Source of the DNA: Streptomyces composti
GTDB taxonomy: Bacteria; Actinomycetota; Actinomycetes; Streptomycetales; Streptomycetaceae
Direction: 5' to 3'
DNA: 64,000 nucleotides
Assembly: GCF_012034205.1 (NCBI RefSeq)
Contig: NZ_JAATEM010000024.1
Span: forward strand, 1 to 64,000
Both the position numbers and the translations under genes were made by a program. Positions 14,919 through 24,078 of this stretch are shown here, one piece after another; position 1 is the stretch's first letter; each line of letters begins with the position of its first letter. The notes beneath the pieces were generated by a model that made no database searches, was not told the DNA's origin, and saw only the letters and a program-made list of their open reading frames with translations.

Positions 14919-17900
14919 ACGGAACCGTCCTTCCCCCAGGCGTCCTTGCCCGGGCCGCCGTGCCCCGGCCCGCCCTGTCCCGGGCCGCCGTGCCCCGGCG
15001 GTTGCGCCGGGGGTGAGGCGTGCGGCGGGGGTGAGGTGTGCGGCGGCGTGGTGTGCGGGGGCGCGCCGGCCGGCGGGAAGCCCGGCGGGTGCGGTCCCGC
15101 GGCCGGGGCGGGCGCCGGTGTCACCGGCGGCAGCACCGCCGTCGCGCCGGGATCCCCGTCGTCCGCCTGCGTCCGCCCGTCCCGCCCGCGCGGCGCGCCG
15201 ACGGTGACCAGCGCGGCGAACAGACCGATCAGCGCCAGAACCTGCGCAAGGTGCCCGAAGGCGCCCTCGCCCGCCCGCACCGGCTCGCCCGCCCCGGTCG
15301 CCGCCACCACTCCGGCCGCGGCGAGCGACACGAACGCGACCGGCGCGAGAACCCCCGGGCGCCGCACGGCCAGCAGGGCGAGCGCCGGCACCAGCAGTGC
15401 CCACCAGCCCGCGACGACCACGCCGACCAGCGTCAGCGCCACCGCGCCCAGCCACGGGCCCGGCGCCGGTGCCGCCGGCTGCGGCTCGTCGGGGTTCTCC
15501 GCCCTGCGGCGCCACAGCGCCAGCCCGATCAGCACCGCGATCCCGGCCCCGCTGCCGATCAGCGCCGCGTCGTACGTCGTGGCCGGCTCGTAGCTCAGCT
15601 TCACCGTGCCGCCGGCGCCGGCCGGGATCCGCCAGCCCTGCTGCCAGCCGTCCAGGCGCACCGGGGTGAGCTCCTTGCCGTCCAGGGTCGCGGTCCAGCC
15701 CTCGTTGTAGTTCTCGAACATGGTCAGGTACGAGGCCGCGCCGGAGCCGACGCTCACCTCGCGCCGGTCGCCCAGCCAGTCCCGGATCCGCAGCTCGCGT
15801 CCGGCCGCCGAAGCCTCCTGCAGGGTGCCGCGGGTCAGGGTCACCTCGGTGAGCGCCAGCGGGCCGGCGTCGCCGCCCTCGACCCGGTGACCGCCCGCCG
15901 TCAGCTCCAGCTGCCGCTCGGCGCGGCCCTCCTGGCACAGCGTCACCTCCACCGGGCGCCGCTCCCTGAGGTCCCGGACGGTGCCCTTGACGCCCGTCTG
16001 GTACAGCTCGCCGTCGACCACCAGGTCCGGGCCCTTGCCGCACGGCAGCGAGAACGTCCGGTCCCCGGACGGCTGCGGGGTGCGGTACTGCTCCAGCGCC
16101 GGGATGTACGCCTCGGTCAGCCCCACCGGCAGCTGCAGGTCCTCGTCGGCCACCGGGTTGTGCAGGGTGAGCGGCGCGGTCCGGGTGATGGTGATGTCCA
16201 GCCGGTCGGTGGTGATCGGCGGGAAGCGGACGACGCCGTTCTTGTCGGCCTCGGCGACGGCCGCGCCGTCCGGGGAGGAGATGTGCACCTCGGCGGCGCG
16301 TGCGGACAGGCCGCCCGCCGGGGCCAGCACGATCTCGCCGACCGGCTGCTTGCCCTCCCAGGTGAGATGGATGGTGGGCCGGCCGCCCGCGATCCACGCC
16401 GTGGTCAGATCACCGTCGGTGAGGTTGCGCGCGGACAGTCCCGCGCCCAGCCGGGCCACGGAGTCGGCAGTGGCCGTGATCCGGTCGCGCTGCCGGGGCG
16501 CCACCTCGTACAGCAGCCGGTCCAGGGCCTCGCCGGGGACCGCCACCGCCTTGGCCCGGACCTCGAACGTGCCGCCCGCGGCCGTGGTGAACCGCCGGTG
16601 CAGCCCGTTCTCGGTGCCGGTGGCGGACAGCCCGGTCGGGTCGGCCGCCCGGTGCAGCGAGAAGACCTGGGTGGGGGAGGCGGAGTTCTCCGCGTCGGTG
16701 GGCAGCCGCAGCAGCCGGGTCACCTGCACCCGCGGCAGCTCCACCTCGGCGAAACCGGCCCCGCCGAGCCTGGCGGTGCGCGCCTCGGAGTCGACGATGG
16801 TCAGCTTCATCCACCGGGTCCGGCCCTCGGGCGCCCTGACGCGCTGCTTGCTGCCGTCGCCCCGCAGCAGACTGGTCTCGGAGCCGTTCTCGGTCTCCAC
16901 CCGCACCTTGACCGGCGCGGCCCGCACGCCCTCCTGCGGCAACGGGATGACGCCGAACGAGCCCGGCATGTCGTAGCGGCCGTTGAACTCGATCCGCAGC
17001 CACTGCCCGTCGGGCGAGGTGGCGGAGCCTTCCGTCCACGCCGTCCGCGGGTCGCCGTCGAAGGCGTTCACCGGGTCGAACTGCGGCAGATGGAACAGCC
17101 AGTTGCCGTAGGAGGAGGCCGTCACCGAGCGGGCGCCGCGCAGTTCGGCCACCGTCTGATGCACCTGGCCCTTCACCGGCAGGATCTGGTGCGGTCCCTC
17201 GCCCGCGTCCTGCGCGGCGTCCGGCGCGTTGCGCTCGTCGGCGGTGTACGTGTACGAGGTGTTGGCGTTGACCAGCCCGAACCGGGTGTCCGCGCGCCGC
17301 ATCCCGTCGCCGGTCACCTGCACCGGCGGGGTGCCGATACCGGGATGGTGGTCACCGGTGAGCACGGCCGGCCGGCCGCGCAGCCGGTCCGCCAGCGGCA
17401 GCAGAGCCTCGGGCCCGCCGGAGACCACGGCGGTCTCGGCGACCGGCGCCAGCCGTGCCTGCCCGGGCCGCGGCACCTCCTGGCCCACCGGGCGGTAGAT
17501 CTCCACCGCCCGGTGCCGCGGATACAGCCCCTCCACCTGCAGCGGCGTGCCGTCGGCGATCCGCCCGCCGGTCATCACCGGCCCGAGCCCGGTCACCCGC
17601 TCGTACCCGGACTGCTCCAGGGTCCGCTTGACCGTGGTCGTCGGCACGTGCCCGATCTGGTCCGGGTCCAGGTCGTTGCGGACCACCACGTAGTACACGC
17701 CGGCCCGGCTCAGATAGTCGGCCAGGCCCGGCACCGCGGCGCCGGTCATCAGCGCCTGCTCGACCGCGTCCATCGCCCGCCGGTTGCCCGGTGTGCCGAA
17801 CGGCACGTAGTCGCGCTGCGCCCACCGCGACTTCGCCACCACGTCCAGCGGCTGGTCGATCGTCGATCCCCAGGTGTGGATGCCGTGCGCGGTGGCCGGC

Positions 17901-19318
17901 ACCACCAGGGCACGCGAGTCGGGGGAGTACTTCTCCAGCCAGTCGGCGGTGGCCTTCCAGTACTTCGGGATCTCCTGGAACGAACCCGGGCCGAGGATCG
18001 AGCCGTTGAGGTACGGCCAGGCGAGCCCCGGCAGGATCAGCACCGCGGCCACCAGCGGCGCCACCCGGCGCCCGCCCCGCCGCGCCCGGCCGGTGAGCCG
18101 CCCGGACCCGCCCGGCTCCCGCTGGGCCAGGCCCACCAGATGGGCCAGGCCGAGGACGAGTGCCAGCGCCACGCCGGTCTGGAACTTGTAGATGTTGCGG
18201 AACGGGGCCAGCCAGCCGTCCAGCCAGTCCTGCACCGCCGAGTGGAAGGGCGCCCCGAACGCGCCCCCGTACCCGGCGAGCAGGATCAGCGCCGCCACCA
18301 GCACCGTCAGTACCAGCCAGCGCCGCTCGGGCAGGTCCCGCCGGGCCAGTCCGGCGAGCCCGAGTCCGGCCGCGAGGGCCGAGCAGACGATCACGACCAC
18401 CGAGGTCGCCACCGCCCAGCCGGCCGGCAGCCACGCCTCACCGAAGTGCAGGTAGGCCACCCAGTTGCCGGCGCCGCGCAGTGCCTCGGTCGCCGCCATG
18501 GTGTCGGTGGTGGTCCTGGCGTTCTCGATGTACGGGAGGAAGTTCTCGCCGTAGACGCCGAGCAGCAGCAGCGGTATCCACCACCAGGCGGTGGCCACGG
18601 CGACGGCGGGCACCCACCAGGCGATCAGCTTGCGCTGCCGCGGCCCCGGCGGCCGGGACAGCAGATAGAGCCCCACCGGCAGCAGCGAGGCCAGCGTGGA
18701 GGCGGCGTTGACCCCGCCCATGCAGGCCACGAGCAGCGCCGACCGCACGGCGGCCACCCGGGCCGAGTACCGCTCGTCGGTCAGCGGCAGCAGCACCCAC
18801 GGCAGCAGCGCGCCCGGCAGCGCGGCGGCCGAGGTGGAGCCGACCACGGTGGTGAACACCGGCCACAGCGCGTAGGCGACGGCGGCGAGCAGCCGCGAGT
18901 TCCTGCTGCCCACGGCCAGCCGTTCGGCCAGCCGCAGCGCGCCCCAGAACGCCACCGAAACGATCAGCGACATCCACAGCCGCTCGGCGACCCACACCGG
19001 CAGCTGGACGAGGTCGCACAGCCAGTAGAACGGCAGCATCGGCCACAGGTAGCCGACGTACTGGTCGGAGATCCCGCCGAAGGAGCCCCGGTCCTGCCAC
19101 AGCTGCCCCAGGTCGGCCAGGAACTGGCCCGGGTCGGTGGTGACTCCCAGCTTGGTGTCGAAGGTCTGCCGCCCCGGCTCCGCAGCGACGAACAGCACGA
19201 ACACCACGGCCCAGAACCCCACGAGCCAGCGCCGCGACCGCGGGCCCTCGGGAGGGCCGGAGGCGGTCGCGGTGAGGGGGACGGCTGCCGGAGGAGGAGC
19301 CTGGACCGTGGTCGTCAT
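14915..19318 (-). CDS. AftD-like arabinofuranosyltransferase-family membrane protein (DUF3367, F5/8 type C)
   Basis: A 1467-residue membrane protein; ATG 19318 overlaps the upstream stop (ATGA). The first ~440 residues carry about ten membrane helices of a GT-C glycosyltransferase (FDTKLGVTTDPGQFL luminal loop with an acidic site). A long extracytoplasmic part follows, with F5/8 type C-like carbohydrate-binding segments (VNAFDGDPRTAWTEG near 750 and NLTDGDLTTAWIAGG near 1000). Then come several C-terminal helices and a Pro/His/Gly-rich tail with GGPGQGGPGHGGPGK repeats. Mycobacterial AftD adds alpha-1,3 arabinofuranose to arabinogalactan and lipoarabinomannan. Streptomyces lacks those polymers, so the real sugar donor and acceptor here are unknown. 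Confidence 0.85.
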   Translation of the reverse strand: MTTTVQAPPPAAVPLTATASGPPEGPRSRRWLVGFWAVVFVLFVAAEPGRQTFDTKLGVTTDPGQFLADLGQLWQDRGSFGGISDQYVGYLWPMLPFYWLCDLVQLPVWVAERLWMSLIVSVAFWGALRLAERLAVGSRNSRLLAAVAYALWPVFTTVVGSTSAAALPGALLPWVLLPLTDERYSARVAAVRSALLVACMGGVNAASTLASLLPVGLYLLSRPPGPRQRKLIAWWVPAVAVATAWWWIPLLLLGVYGENFLPYIENARTTTDTMAATEALRGAGNWVAYLHFGEAWLPAGWAVATSVVVIVCSALAAGLGLAGLARRDLPERRWLVLTVLVAALILLAGYGGAFGAPFHSAVQDWLDGWLAPFRNIYKFQTGVALALVLGLAHLVGLAQREPGGSGRLTGRARRGGRRVAPLVAAVLILPGLAWPYLNGSILGPGSFQEIPKYWKATADWLEKYSPDSRALVVPATAHGIHTWGSTIDQPLDVVAKSRWAQRDYVPFGTPGNRRAMDAVEQALMTGAAVPGLADYLSRAGVYYVVVRNDLDPDQIGHVPTTTVKRTLEQSGYERVTGLGPVMTGGRIADGTPLQVEGLYPRHRAVEIYRPVGQEVPRPGQARLAPVAETAVVSGGPEALLPLADRLRGRPAVLTGDHHPGIGTPPVQVTGDGMRRADTRFGLVNANTSYTYTADERNAPDAAQDAGEGPHQILPVKGQVHQTVAELRGARSVTASSYGNWLFHLPQFDPVNAFDGDPRTAWTEGSATSPDGQWLRIEFNGRYDMPGSFGVIPLPQEGVRAAPVKVRVETENGSETSLLRGDGSKQRVRAPEGRTRWMKLTIVDSEARTARLGGAGFAEVELPRVQVTRLLRLPTDAENSASPTQVFSLHRAADPTGLSATGTENGLHRRFTTAAGGTFEVRAKAVAVPGEALDRLLYEVAPRQRDRITATADSVARLGAGLSARNLTDGDLTTAWIAGGRPTIHLTWEGKQPVGEIVLAPAGGLSARAAEVHISSPDGAAVAEADKNGVVRFPPITTDRLDITITRTAPLTLHNPVADEDLQLPVGLTEAYIPALEQYRTPQPSGDRTFSLPCGKGPDLVVDGELYQTGVKGTVRDLRERRPVEVTLCQEGRAERQLELTAGGHRVEGGDAGPLALTEVTLTRGTLQEASAAGRELRIRDWLGDRREVSVGSGAASYLTMFENYNEGWTATLDGKELTPVRLDGWQQGWRIPAGAGGTVKLSYEPATTYDAALIGSGAGIAVLIGLALWRRRAENPDEPQPAAPAPGPWLGAVALTLVGVVVAGWWALLVPALALLAVRRPGVLAPVAFVSLAAAGVVAATGAGEPVRAGEGAFGHLAQVLALIGLFAALVTVGAPRGRDGRTQADDGDPGATAVLPPVTPAPAPAAGPHPPGFPPAGAPPHTTPPHTSPPPHASPPAQPPGHGGPGQGGPGHGGPGKDAWGKDGSV

Positions 19319-20145
19319 ACGGGACACCGCCGGAGGATGAGGAGGAGGTTCCAGGTGGCGAACTCACGCAGGACCGGCGCCTTGACGACGGTCTCGGTGA
19401 GGAAGGGCCAGTAACGGGAGCGCGCCGAGACGATCCGCACGTCGTCGCGGGCGCGTACCTGCCGCAGCGTGCTGCCGATGTGCACGGGGAAGAGGTTCAC
19501 ACCGAGCGTGTGCTTGGCGTCCTTGCCGGTGCGCCGCCGGTAGCGGGCGCGGGCCCGCTCGGCGCCGAGGTAGTGCCAGGGCGCCCACTCGTGGCCGCCC
19601 CACGGGGAGAGCCAGTTGGTGAACGACACATAGATCAGTCCGCCGGGCCGGGTCACCCGGACCAGCTCGCTCAGGAAGGTCTGCGGATCGGAGACGTGCT
19701 CCAGCACGTTGGAGGAGAAGGTGACGTCCGCGGCGCCGTCGGCCAGCGGCAGCAGATAGCCGTCGGCGACGACCGCGCCGTCCGGGGGCTTCTCGCCGAG
19801 TTCGCGCAGGTCGGGTTCGAAGAGGTAGGCGAGGGCGCCGCGTCTGCGGAACTCCTCGGTGAAGTAGCCGCTGCCCCCGCCGACGTCCACCACGGTCCGT
19901 CCGGCCACCGGGCCGCCGTAGGCCTCGACCTGGTCGGCGGCGTCCCGGGCCAGCAGTGAGTAGCAGCCCTGAGGGTCGTCCTGCTCGTGCAGGAAGGCCT
20001 TGAACAACGCCAGGGACCGTGCGAGGGAGGGGTCCTTGAAAGAGGTCCGGCCGCGCGGGGTTCCGGTGGGCGGGGTGCCGGGCGGCCGGCCGCGACGCAC
20101 CGGCAGCCCGCGCAGGGCAGCGCGCATCCGGCCGCGCGGCGTCAC
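19315..20145 (-). CDS. SAM-dependent methyltransferase of the surface-polysaccharide locus
   Basis: A 276-residue methyltransferase starting at GTG 20145, overlapping the glycosyltransferase stop (GTGA). SAM motif I is RTVVDVGGGSGYFTEEFRRR, then YLFEPDLREL, ADGYLLPLADGAADVTFSS, NVLEHVSDPQTFLSEL and VTRPGGLIYVSFTNW. The YFTEEFR and WLSPWGGHEWAPWHYLG segments match the mycobacterial Rv0224c-type methyltransferases as I remember them. It sits directly between the GT4 gene and the AftD-like gene, as in the mycobacterial locus, so it probably methylates the same glycan or its lipid carrier. Confidence 0.85.
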   Translation of the reverse strand: MTPRGRMRAALRGLPVRRGRPPGTPPTGTPRGRTSFKDPSLARSLALFKAFLHEQDDPQGCYSLLARDAADQVEAYGGPVAGRTVVDVGGGSGYFTEEFRRRGALAYLFEPDLRELGEKPPDGAVVADGYLLPLADGAADVTFSSNVLEHVSDPQTFLSELVRVTRPGGLIYVSFTNWLSPWGGHEWAPWHYLGAERARARYRRRTGKDAKHTLGVNLFPVHIGSTLRQVRARDDVRIVSARSRYWPFLTETVVKAPVLREFATWNLLLILRRCPV

Positions 20146-21293
20146 GGCCGCCAACTCCTCACCGCCTCCGCGGCCACCGCCCTGAACCGGCGCACCGTCC
20201 GGTCCCAGCGGTAGCGGGCCGCCCGGTCCCGCGCGGCCTTGCCCATCGCCGTCCGGCGCTCGGCGGACAGCGCCAGGGTGCACCAGGCCGCGGCGAACGA
20301 GGACTCGCCCCGCGCCAGCACCCCGGTCTCCCCGTCCACCACCGAGTCGCGCAGCCCCGGCACGTCGAAGGCGATCGCCGGAGTCTCCCGGGCCGCCGCC
20401 TCGGTGACGACCAGACCCCATCCCTCGACCGCGGAAGGGTGCAGCAGCAGCCATGCCGCGCACAGCAGCCGGTGCTTCTCCGCCTCCGGGACATGCCCGG
20501 TGAACTCGACGTCGGGGCCGGCCATCCGCTCGAGCCGCTGCCGCTCCGGCCCGTCCCCGACGATCACCAGACGGCCGCCGGTGACCGGCCGCACCCGCTC
20601 CCACAGCCGCAGCAGCAGATCGATCCGCTTGTACTCCACCAGCCGCCCCACCGCCACGAACAGCGGCTCGGGCGACCGGCCGGTCAGCGGACCGGGGTCC
20701 TCGACCCCGTTGTGCACGATCCGGATCCGCTCGCGTGCCACGCCGATGCCGCGCAGCGCCTGGGCGGTCGACGGGGAGACGGCGACCATCAGCCCGTCCG
20801 GCCGCGCGGCGCCCAGCGCCCAGTGCTCCAGTCTTCGCCCGAGCCGGGCGGCCGGCGCCAGCGGCCCGCCGAAGCGCATGCCCCACAGATCCGTGTGCAC
20901 ATGGTTGACCAGGCAGAGCGTGGGCCCGTGATGCCACAGCGAGGCCAGGTAGGGCACCCCGTTGCAGACCTCCACCAGCAGATCGCAGTCGCCGACCTGC
21001 CGGGCGAAGGCGGAGCGGGCGCGCAGGTAGTGGCCGTAGGTGCCGCCCGCCGAGACCACCCGGTAGTCGCGGAAGGCGGCCGGCCCCCCGCACAGCAGGG
21101 TGACCTGGTGCCCGAGTCCGGTCAGCCCGCCGGCGAGCTTGTCGACCAGCAGTTCGGAGCCGCCGGCGGAGGGATTCCCCAGGTCCCGGTGGGCGAGGAA
21201 GACGATCCTGCGCGGATACGGGGGAGCCGCCGGGGGCTGCTGCGGCGCGCTGGGGGACGCGGGGCGCAGCATGGACGGAACGTGCTGGGGCAT
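20142..21293 (-). CDS. GT4-family glycosyltransferase
   Basis: A 383-residue GT-B glycosyltransferase; ATG 21293 is chosen because GGAG lies just upstream and the preceding open frame is not coding-like. The N-terminal acceptor domain begins RRIVFLAHRDLGNPSAGGSE; the donor domain shows HNGVEDPG, VGRLVEYKRIDLLLRLW and the retaining-GT E-x7-E motif EGWGLVVTEAA. Sugar-nucleotide-dependent transfer to a lipid or polymer acceptor on the cytoplasmic side is expected. It is the first gene of the overlapping run 20145-10116, with a 197-nt upstream gap that probably holds the promoter. Confidence 0.88.
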   Translation of the reverse strand: MPQHVPSMLRPASPSAPQQPPAAPPYPRRIVFLAHRDLGNPSAGGSELLVDKLAGGLTGLGHQVTLLCGGPAAFRDYRVVSAGGTYGHYLRARSAFARQVGDCDLLVEVCNGVPYLASLWHHGPTLCLVNHVHTDLWGMRFGGPLAPAARLGRRLEHWALGAARPDGLMVAVSPSTAQALRGIGVARERIRIVHNGVEDPGPLTGRSPEPLFVAVGRLVEYKRIDLLLRLWERVRPVTGGRLVIVGDGPERQRLERMAGPDVEFTGHVPEAEKHRLLCAAWLLLHPSAVEGWGLVVTEAAARETPAIAFDVPGLRDSVVDGETGVLARGESSFAAAWCTLALSAERRTAMGKAARDRAARYRWDRTVRRFRAVAAEAVRSWRP

Positions 21294-21490
21294 CGGTGCT
21301 CCAACTCGTGTCAGGGTGCGGAACTCAGCGTGGGGACACAGCCTGGGTGGGTGGGGGTGTGTTTCAGACCGGTGAGGGTGAGGTGGGGGCACTGTGTGCT
21401 CGGGTGGGGATTGGACAGTTTTCGCCCACACGTTCCCCACGGCTACTCACCGGGGTGACAAAATCCCGCTTTGTTCGGCCTGATGTTGTG

Positions 21491-22486
21491 TCACTTCGTG
21501 AGGGTCGGCTGGGGCGTATCCGACATTCCAGACGTTTCGGATGTTCCGTCTGCCTTCCGTCCACGTGCCACCAGAACCCCGCCGGTCACCGCCAGCACGA
21601 ATCCCGCCACCGCCGCACCGATCGGCACCGTCACGCCGACCAGCCGGAGCTGCCCGCTGTCCCGCTTCGCCTGGCGCACGGCCTCCTGCTGCGTCTCGGT
21701 GGTGAACGCGATCTTCTCGGCGTCCAGCAGCACGGCCGCGTCCTTCGTCCCGCCCGGGGCGCGCAGGGTGCGCCTGGGACCGGTCTGCGCGTAGATCACC
21801 CGGCCCGTGGCCTGGTCCACGACCAGCTCCACGCCGTGGTTGGCGTACCACTCCTCGGCCAGCACCTGCGGCCGGTCCGGCTGCCCGACGATGCTGCCGG
21901 GCACCAGCCGGGTCCCGGTCTTCGTCGGCGGGACGGTCCCGGTGAACTTGTAGCCGGTGTAGCCCTGGACCTTCTCCGTCCCCCGGTAGCGCAGCACCAC
22001 CGTGTTGCCGAGCGTGTTGTCCCACCACCGGTAGGAGCGTTTCTGCACGTCGAAGGGGAACTTCAGGTAGGCCTCGCCCTGGATGTAGGGCTTCTCCTCG
22101 CAGCAGTGCACCGGCTCGGTGGTCTTCCGGTCCAGCACCCAGCGGTGCACGTTCAGATCCAGCGCGTCGTGCGGGTCGGACGCCGGCAGGGTCTTGTCCG
22201 TGTCGACCGAGGTGACCACGTCCCACACGGCGTTCCCGCTGCGCTCGGAGTCCGCGACGTCGCCGCGCACCCGCTGGGTGACGGTGATTCTCTGGTCCGG
22301 GACCGTCTCGATCTTCTCGGTGTCGAAAACGCTGCCGCGGCCGGTGTAGACCGCGGTGGTGTCGATGTCGATGGGGTTCACCGCGGCACGCGGTTTCACG
22401 TACCACGCCAGCAGGGGCGCCAGCACCAGCAGAAATGTGCCGAGACCCAGTATGACCAGGGAGAACGGAGAAGCTGTACGGCGCAT
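21491..22486 (-). CDS. DUF3068 membrane-anchored protein
   Basis: A 331-residue protein with an N-terminal membrane helix (about 8-28, SLVILGLGTFLLVLAPLLAW), a large extracytoplasmic beta-rich domain and a C-terminal helix (about 288-311) ahead of a short polar tail. This arrangement and motifs such as RGSVFDTEK, EGEAY-like PYIQGEAYLKFPFDVQKR and WYANHGVELVVDQATG match DUF3068, found across actinobacteria. The mycobacterial member Rv0227c sits in the same type of locus beside an Rv0224c-like methyltransferase and GT. Function unknown; probably cell-envelope assembly. It is divergent from the DUF2613/PucR pair. Confidence 0.85.
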   Translation of the reverse strand: MRRTASPFSLVILGLGTFLLVLAPLLAWYVKPRAAVNPIDIDTTAVYTGRGSVFDTEKIETVPDQRITVTQRVRGDVADSERSGNAVWDVVTSVDTDKTLPASDPHDALDLNVHRWVLDRKTTEPVHCCEEKPYIQGEAYLKFPFDVQKRSYRWWDNTLGNTVVLRYRGTEKVQGYTGYKFTGTVPPTKTGTRLVPGSIVGQPDRPQVLAEEWYANHGVELVVDQATGRVIYAQTGPRRTLRAPGGTKDAAVLLDAEKIAFTTETQQEAVRQAKRDSGQLRLVGVTVPIGAAVAGFVLAVTGGVLVARGRKADGTSETSGMSDTPQPTLTK

Positions 22487-22584
22487 CCGGGCACTCCAGA
22501 GGCTTGGGACGGCGCGACGGGTCAGGCCGGCGCCGTGGAGGGGAAAGTGCGCATGCGGTATGGGGCGGGAACCGTAAGCGCCCC

Positions 22585-22614
22585 TTGACGGGGTGTCAAT
22601 GTCAAGTCGACACT
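22585..22614 (+). promoter_or_regulatory. Candidate promoter with overlapping inverted repeats
   Basis: TTGACG at 22585 and GACACT at 22609 are separated by 18 nt, a plausible housekeeping promoter for the DUF2613-PucR pair. Overlapping it, CTTGAC-N11-GTCAAG (22584-22606) and GTGTC-N10-GACAC (22593-22612) are perfect inverted repeats that could bind a dimeric repressor. Confidence 0.4.
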
Positions 22615-22689
22615 GTTGGGCACGACTGGCAGAGGTGAGGGCACAGTGCCGGGGGTGGGGAACCTCCCGACAGAGAGGCTGACCCTGCG

Positions 22690-22842
22690 ATGTCCAGACT
22701 GCTGGCCGCGGTGCTCACCGTGGCGCTCGGTGCGGCCCTGGCCGTGGCCGCCGCGTTCGGCGCGGTGGCGCTGCTGGAGGCCACGCCCGACCAGCCCGAC
22801 ACACCCCTGATCACCTACGAGCAGGCAGGGCAGGGGAGCTGA
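22690..22842 (+). CDS. DUF2613-type small membrane protein
   Basis: A 50-residue protein whose ATG lies at 22690. It has one long hydrophobic helix (about residues 4-29, rich in Ala, Leu and Val) followed by a short polar segment ending PDTPLITYEQAGQGS. Length, single helix and the LLEATPDQP segment match the actinobacterial DUF2613 family of tiny membrane proteins with unknown function. It stops 3 nt before the PucR-type regulator start, so the two are almost certainly co-transcribed and may be translationally coupled. Confidence 0.7.
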   Translation: MSRLLAAVLTVALGAALAVAAAFGAVALLEATPDQPDTPLITYEQAGQGS

Positions 22843-22845
22843 GCC

Positions 22846-24078
22846 GTGCCTCCCTCCCGCACCCTGGCCACCCGGTCCGCCTGGAACGAGGTACCGCGCC
22901 ACCAGGTGCGCCGGTTCGCCGAGATCGCCATGGCCGAGGCACCCGACCTCGCCGAGGAGATCATGAGCGAGATCCAGCGCGAGTACCCGCACCTGCCCGT
23001 GGTTCTCGACGACAACGGCGAACCCATGGCCCTGGTCGGCATCCGCCGCGCCATCGAGGTGTTCGTCGAGCACCTGGAGAACAGCGAGGGCCGGCCCACC
23101 GTGCCGCCCGGTGTGTTCCAGGAGTTCGGACGCGGCGAGGGACTGCACGGCCGCTCCCTGGACTCGCTGCAGGCGATCTACCGGATGGGGGTGCGCCTGG
23201 CCTGGCGCCGCTTCGCCGAGATCGGCCAGCGCGTCGACATCCCGCCGCCCGCCATGTACGAGCTGGTCGACGCCGGCTACGAGTACCTCGACGGGCTCGT
23301 CGACCAGTCGGTGCGCGGCTACGCGGAGGCCGCCGCCCGGCAGGCCGGGGAACGGCTGCGGCTGCAGCGCAAGCTGATCGAGCTGCTGCTCGCCGAGCAC
23401 CACCGGGGCGACCCGACCGACGCGCTCGCCGAGCGGGCCGCCCGCATCGGCTGGCCGCTGCCCGAGAAGGTCGCCGCCGGAGTGCTGCTGCGCCCGGCAC
23501 GCGAGGCCATGGCCCCCGCCGTCGGCCAGGGCGTGCTGCTCGACATGGAGTACGAGCAGCCCCGCATGGTCGTACCCGAACCGGACGCCGCCGGCCGGCC
23601 CGAACTGCTGCACCGGGCACTCACCGGCTGGTCCGGCGCGATCGGCCCGCCGGTGCCGCTCGCCGACGCGGCCAAGTCACTGCGCTGGGCTGAGGCCGCG
23701 GTACGGCTGATGGAGCGCGGCCTGCTGCCGTCCGGGGAGGTGCTGCACTGCACCGAGCACACCGAGGCGCTGGTGCTGCTCCAGCCCGAGGAACTCATCG
23801 ACGACCTGGCCCGCCGGTGCCTCGCCCCGCTCGCCCACTGCGGTCCCACCCACGGCCGGCGCCTCGCCGAGACCCTGCTGGCCTGGCTGGAGACCCGCGG
23901 CGGCGCCCCCGAGGTCGCGGCCCGCCTGGGCGTCCACCCGCAGACCGTCCGCTACCGCCTGCGGCAGATCCGCGAGCTGTGGGGCGACGAGATCGACGAC
24001 CCGGACCGCCGCTTCGAACTGGAACTGGTGCTGCGCGCCCAGCGCCTGCGCGGAGCCCTCGGCGACGTCCGCCGCTGA
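22846..24078 (+). CDS. PucR/CdaR-type transcriptional regulator
   Basis: A 410-residue regulator starting at GTG 22846. The N-terminal ~200 residues are an RsbR-like/GGDEF-unrelated helical sensor region (MSEIQREYPHLP, LQAIYRMGVRLAWRRF). The C-terminus has the PucR HTH_30 module: ETLLAWLETRGGAPEVAARL, then VHPQTVRYRLRQIRELWGD as recognition helix region at about 355-385. This architecture is very common in Streptomyces, usually acting as activators of small metabolic genes. It follows the DUF2613 gene by 3 nt. Targets are unknown; the inverted repeats at 22584-22612 are possible autoregulatory sites. Confidence 0.85.
   Translation: MPPSRTLATRSAWNEVPRHQVRRFAEIAMAEAPDLAEEIMSEIQREYPHLPVVLDDNGEPMALVGIRRAIEVFVEHLENSEGRPTVPPGVFQEFGRGEGLHGRSLDSLQAIYRMGVRLAWRRFAEIGQRVDIPPPAMYELVDAGYEYLDGLVDQSVRGYAEAAARQAGERLRLQRKLIELLLAEHHRGDPTDALAERAARIGWPLPEKVAAGVLLRPAREAMAPAVGQGVLLDMEYEQPRMVVPEPDAAGRPELLHRALTGWSGAIGPPVPLADAAKSLRWAEAAVRLMERGLLPSGEVLHCTEHTEALVLLQPEELIDDLARRCLAPLAHCGPTHGRRLAETLLAWLETRGGAPEVAARLGVHPQTVRYRLRQIRELWGDEIDDPDRRFELELVLRAQRLRGALGDVRR

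Noticed and set aside
12741..15593. 950-codon plus-strand frame across three minus-strand genes
   Set aside because: Low-complexity Gln/Arg/Gly composition and complete overlap with well-supported genes.
15038..19414. Very long open frame on the plus strand opposite the AftD-like gene
   Set aside because: It mirrors the high third-position GC of the real gene, has no ribosome binding site and reads as Arg/Gly/Pro-rich sequence without domains; a GC-rich shadow frame.
21455..21494. GTGACA...TGTCAC inverted repeat between GT4 and DUF3068 genes
   Set aside because: Six-base arms 28 nt apart overlapping a stop codon; too weak to call an operator or riboswitch.
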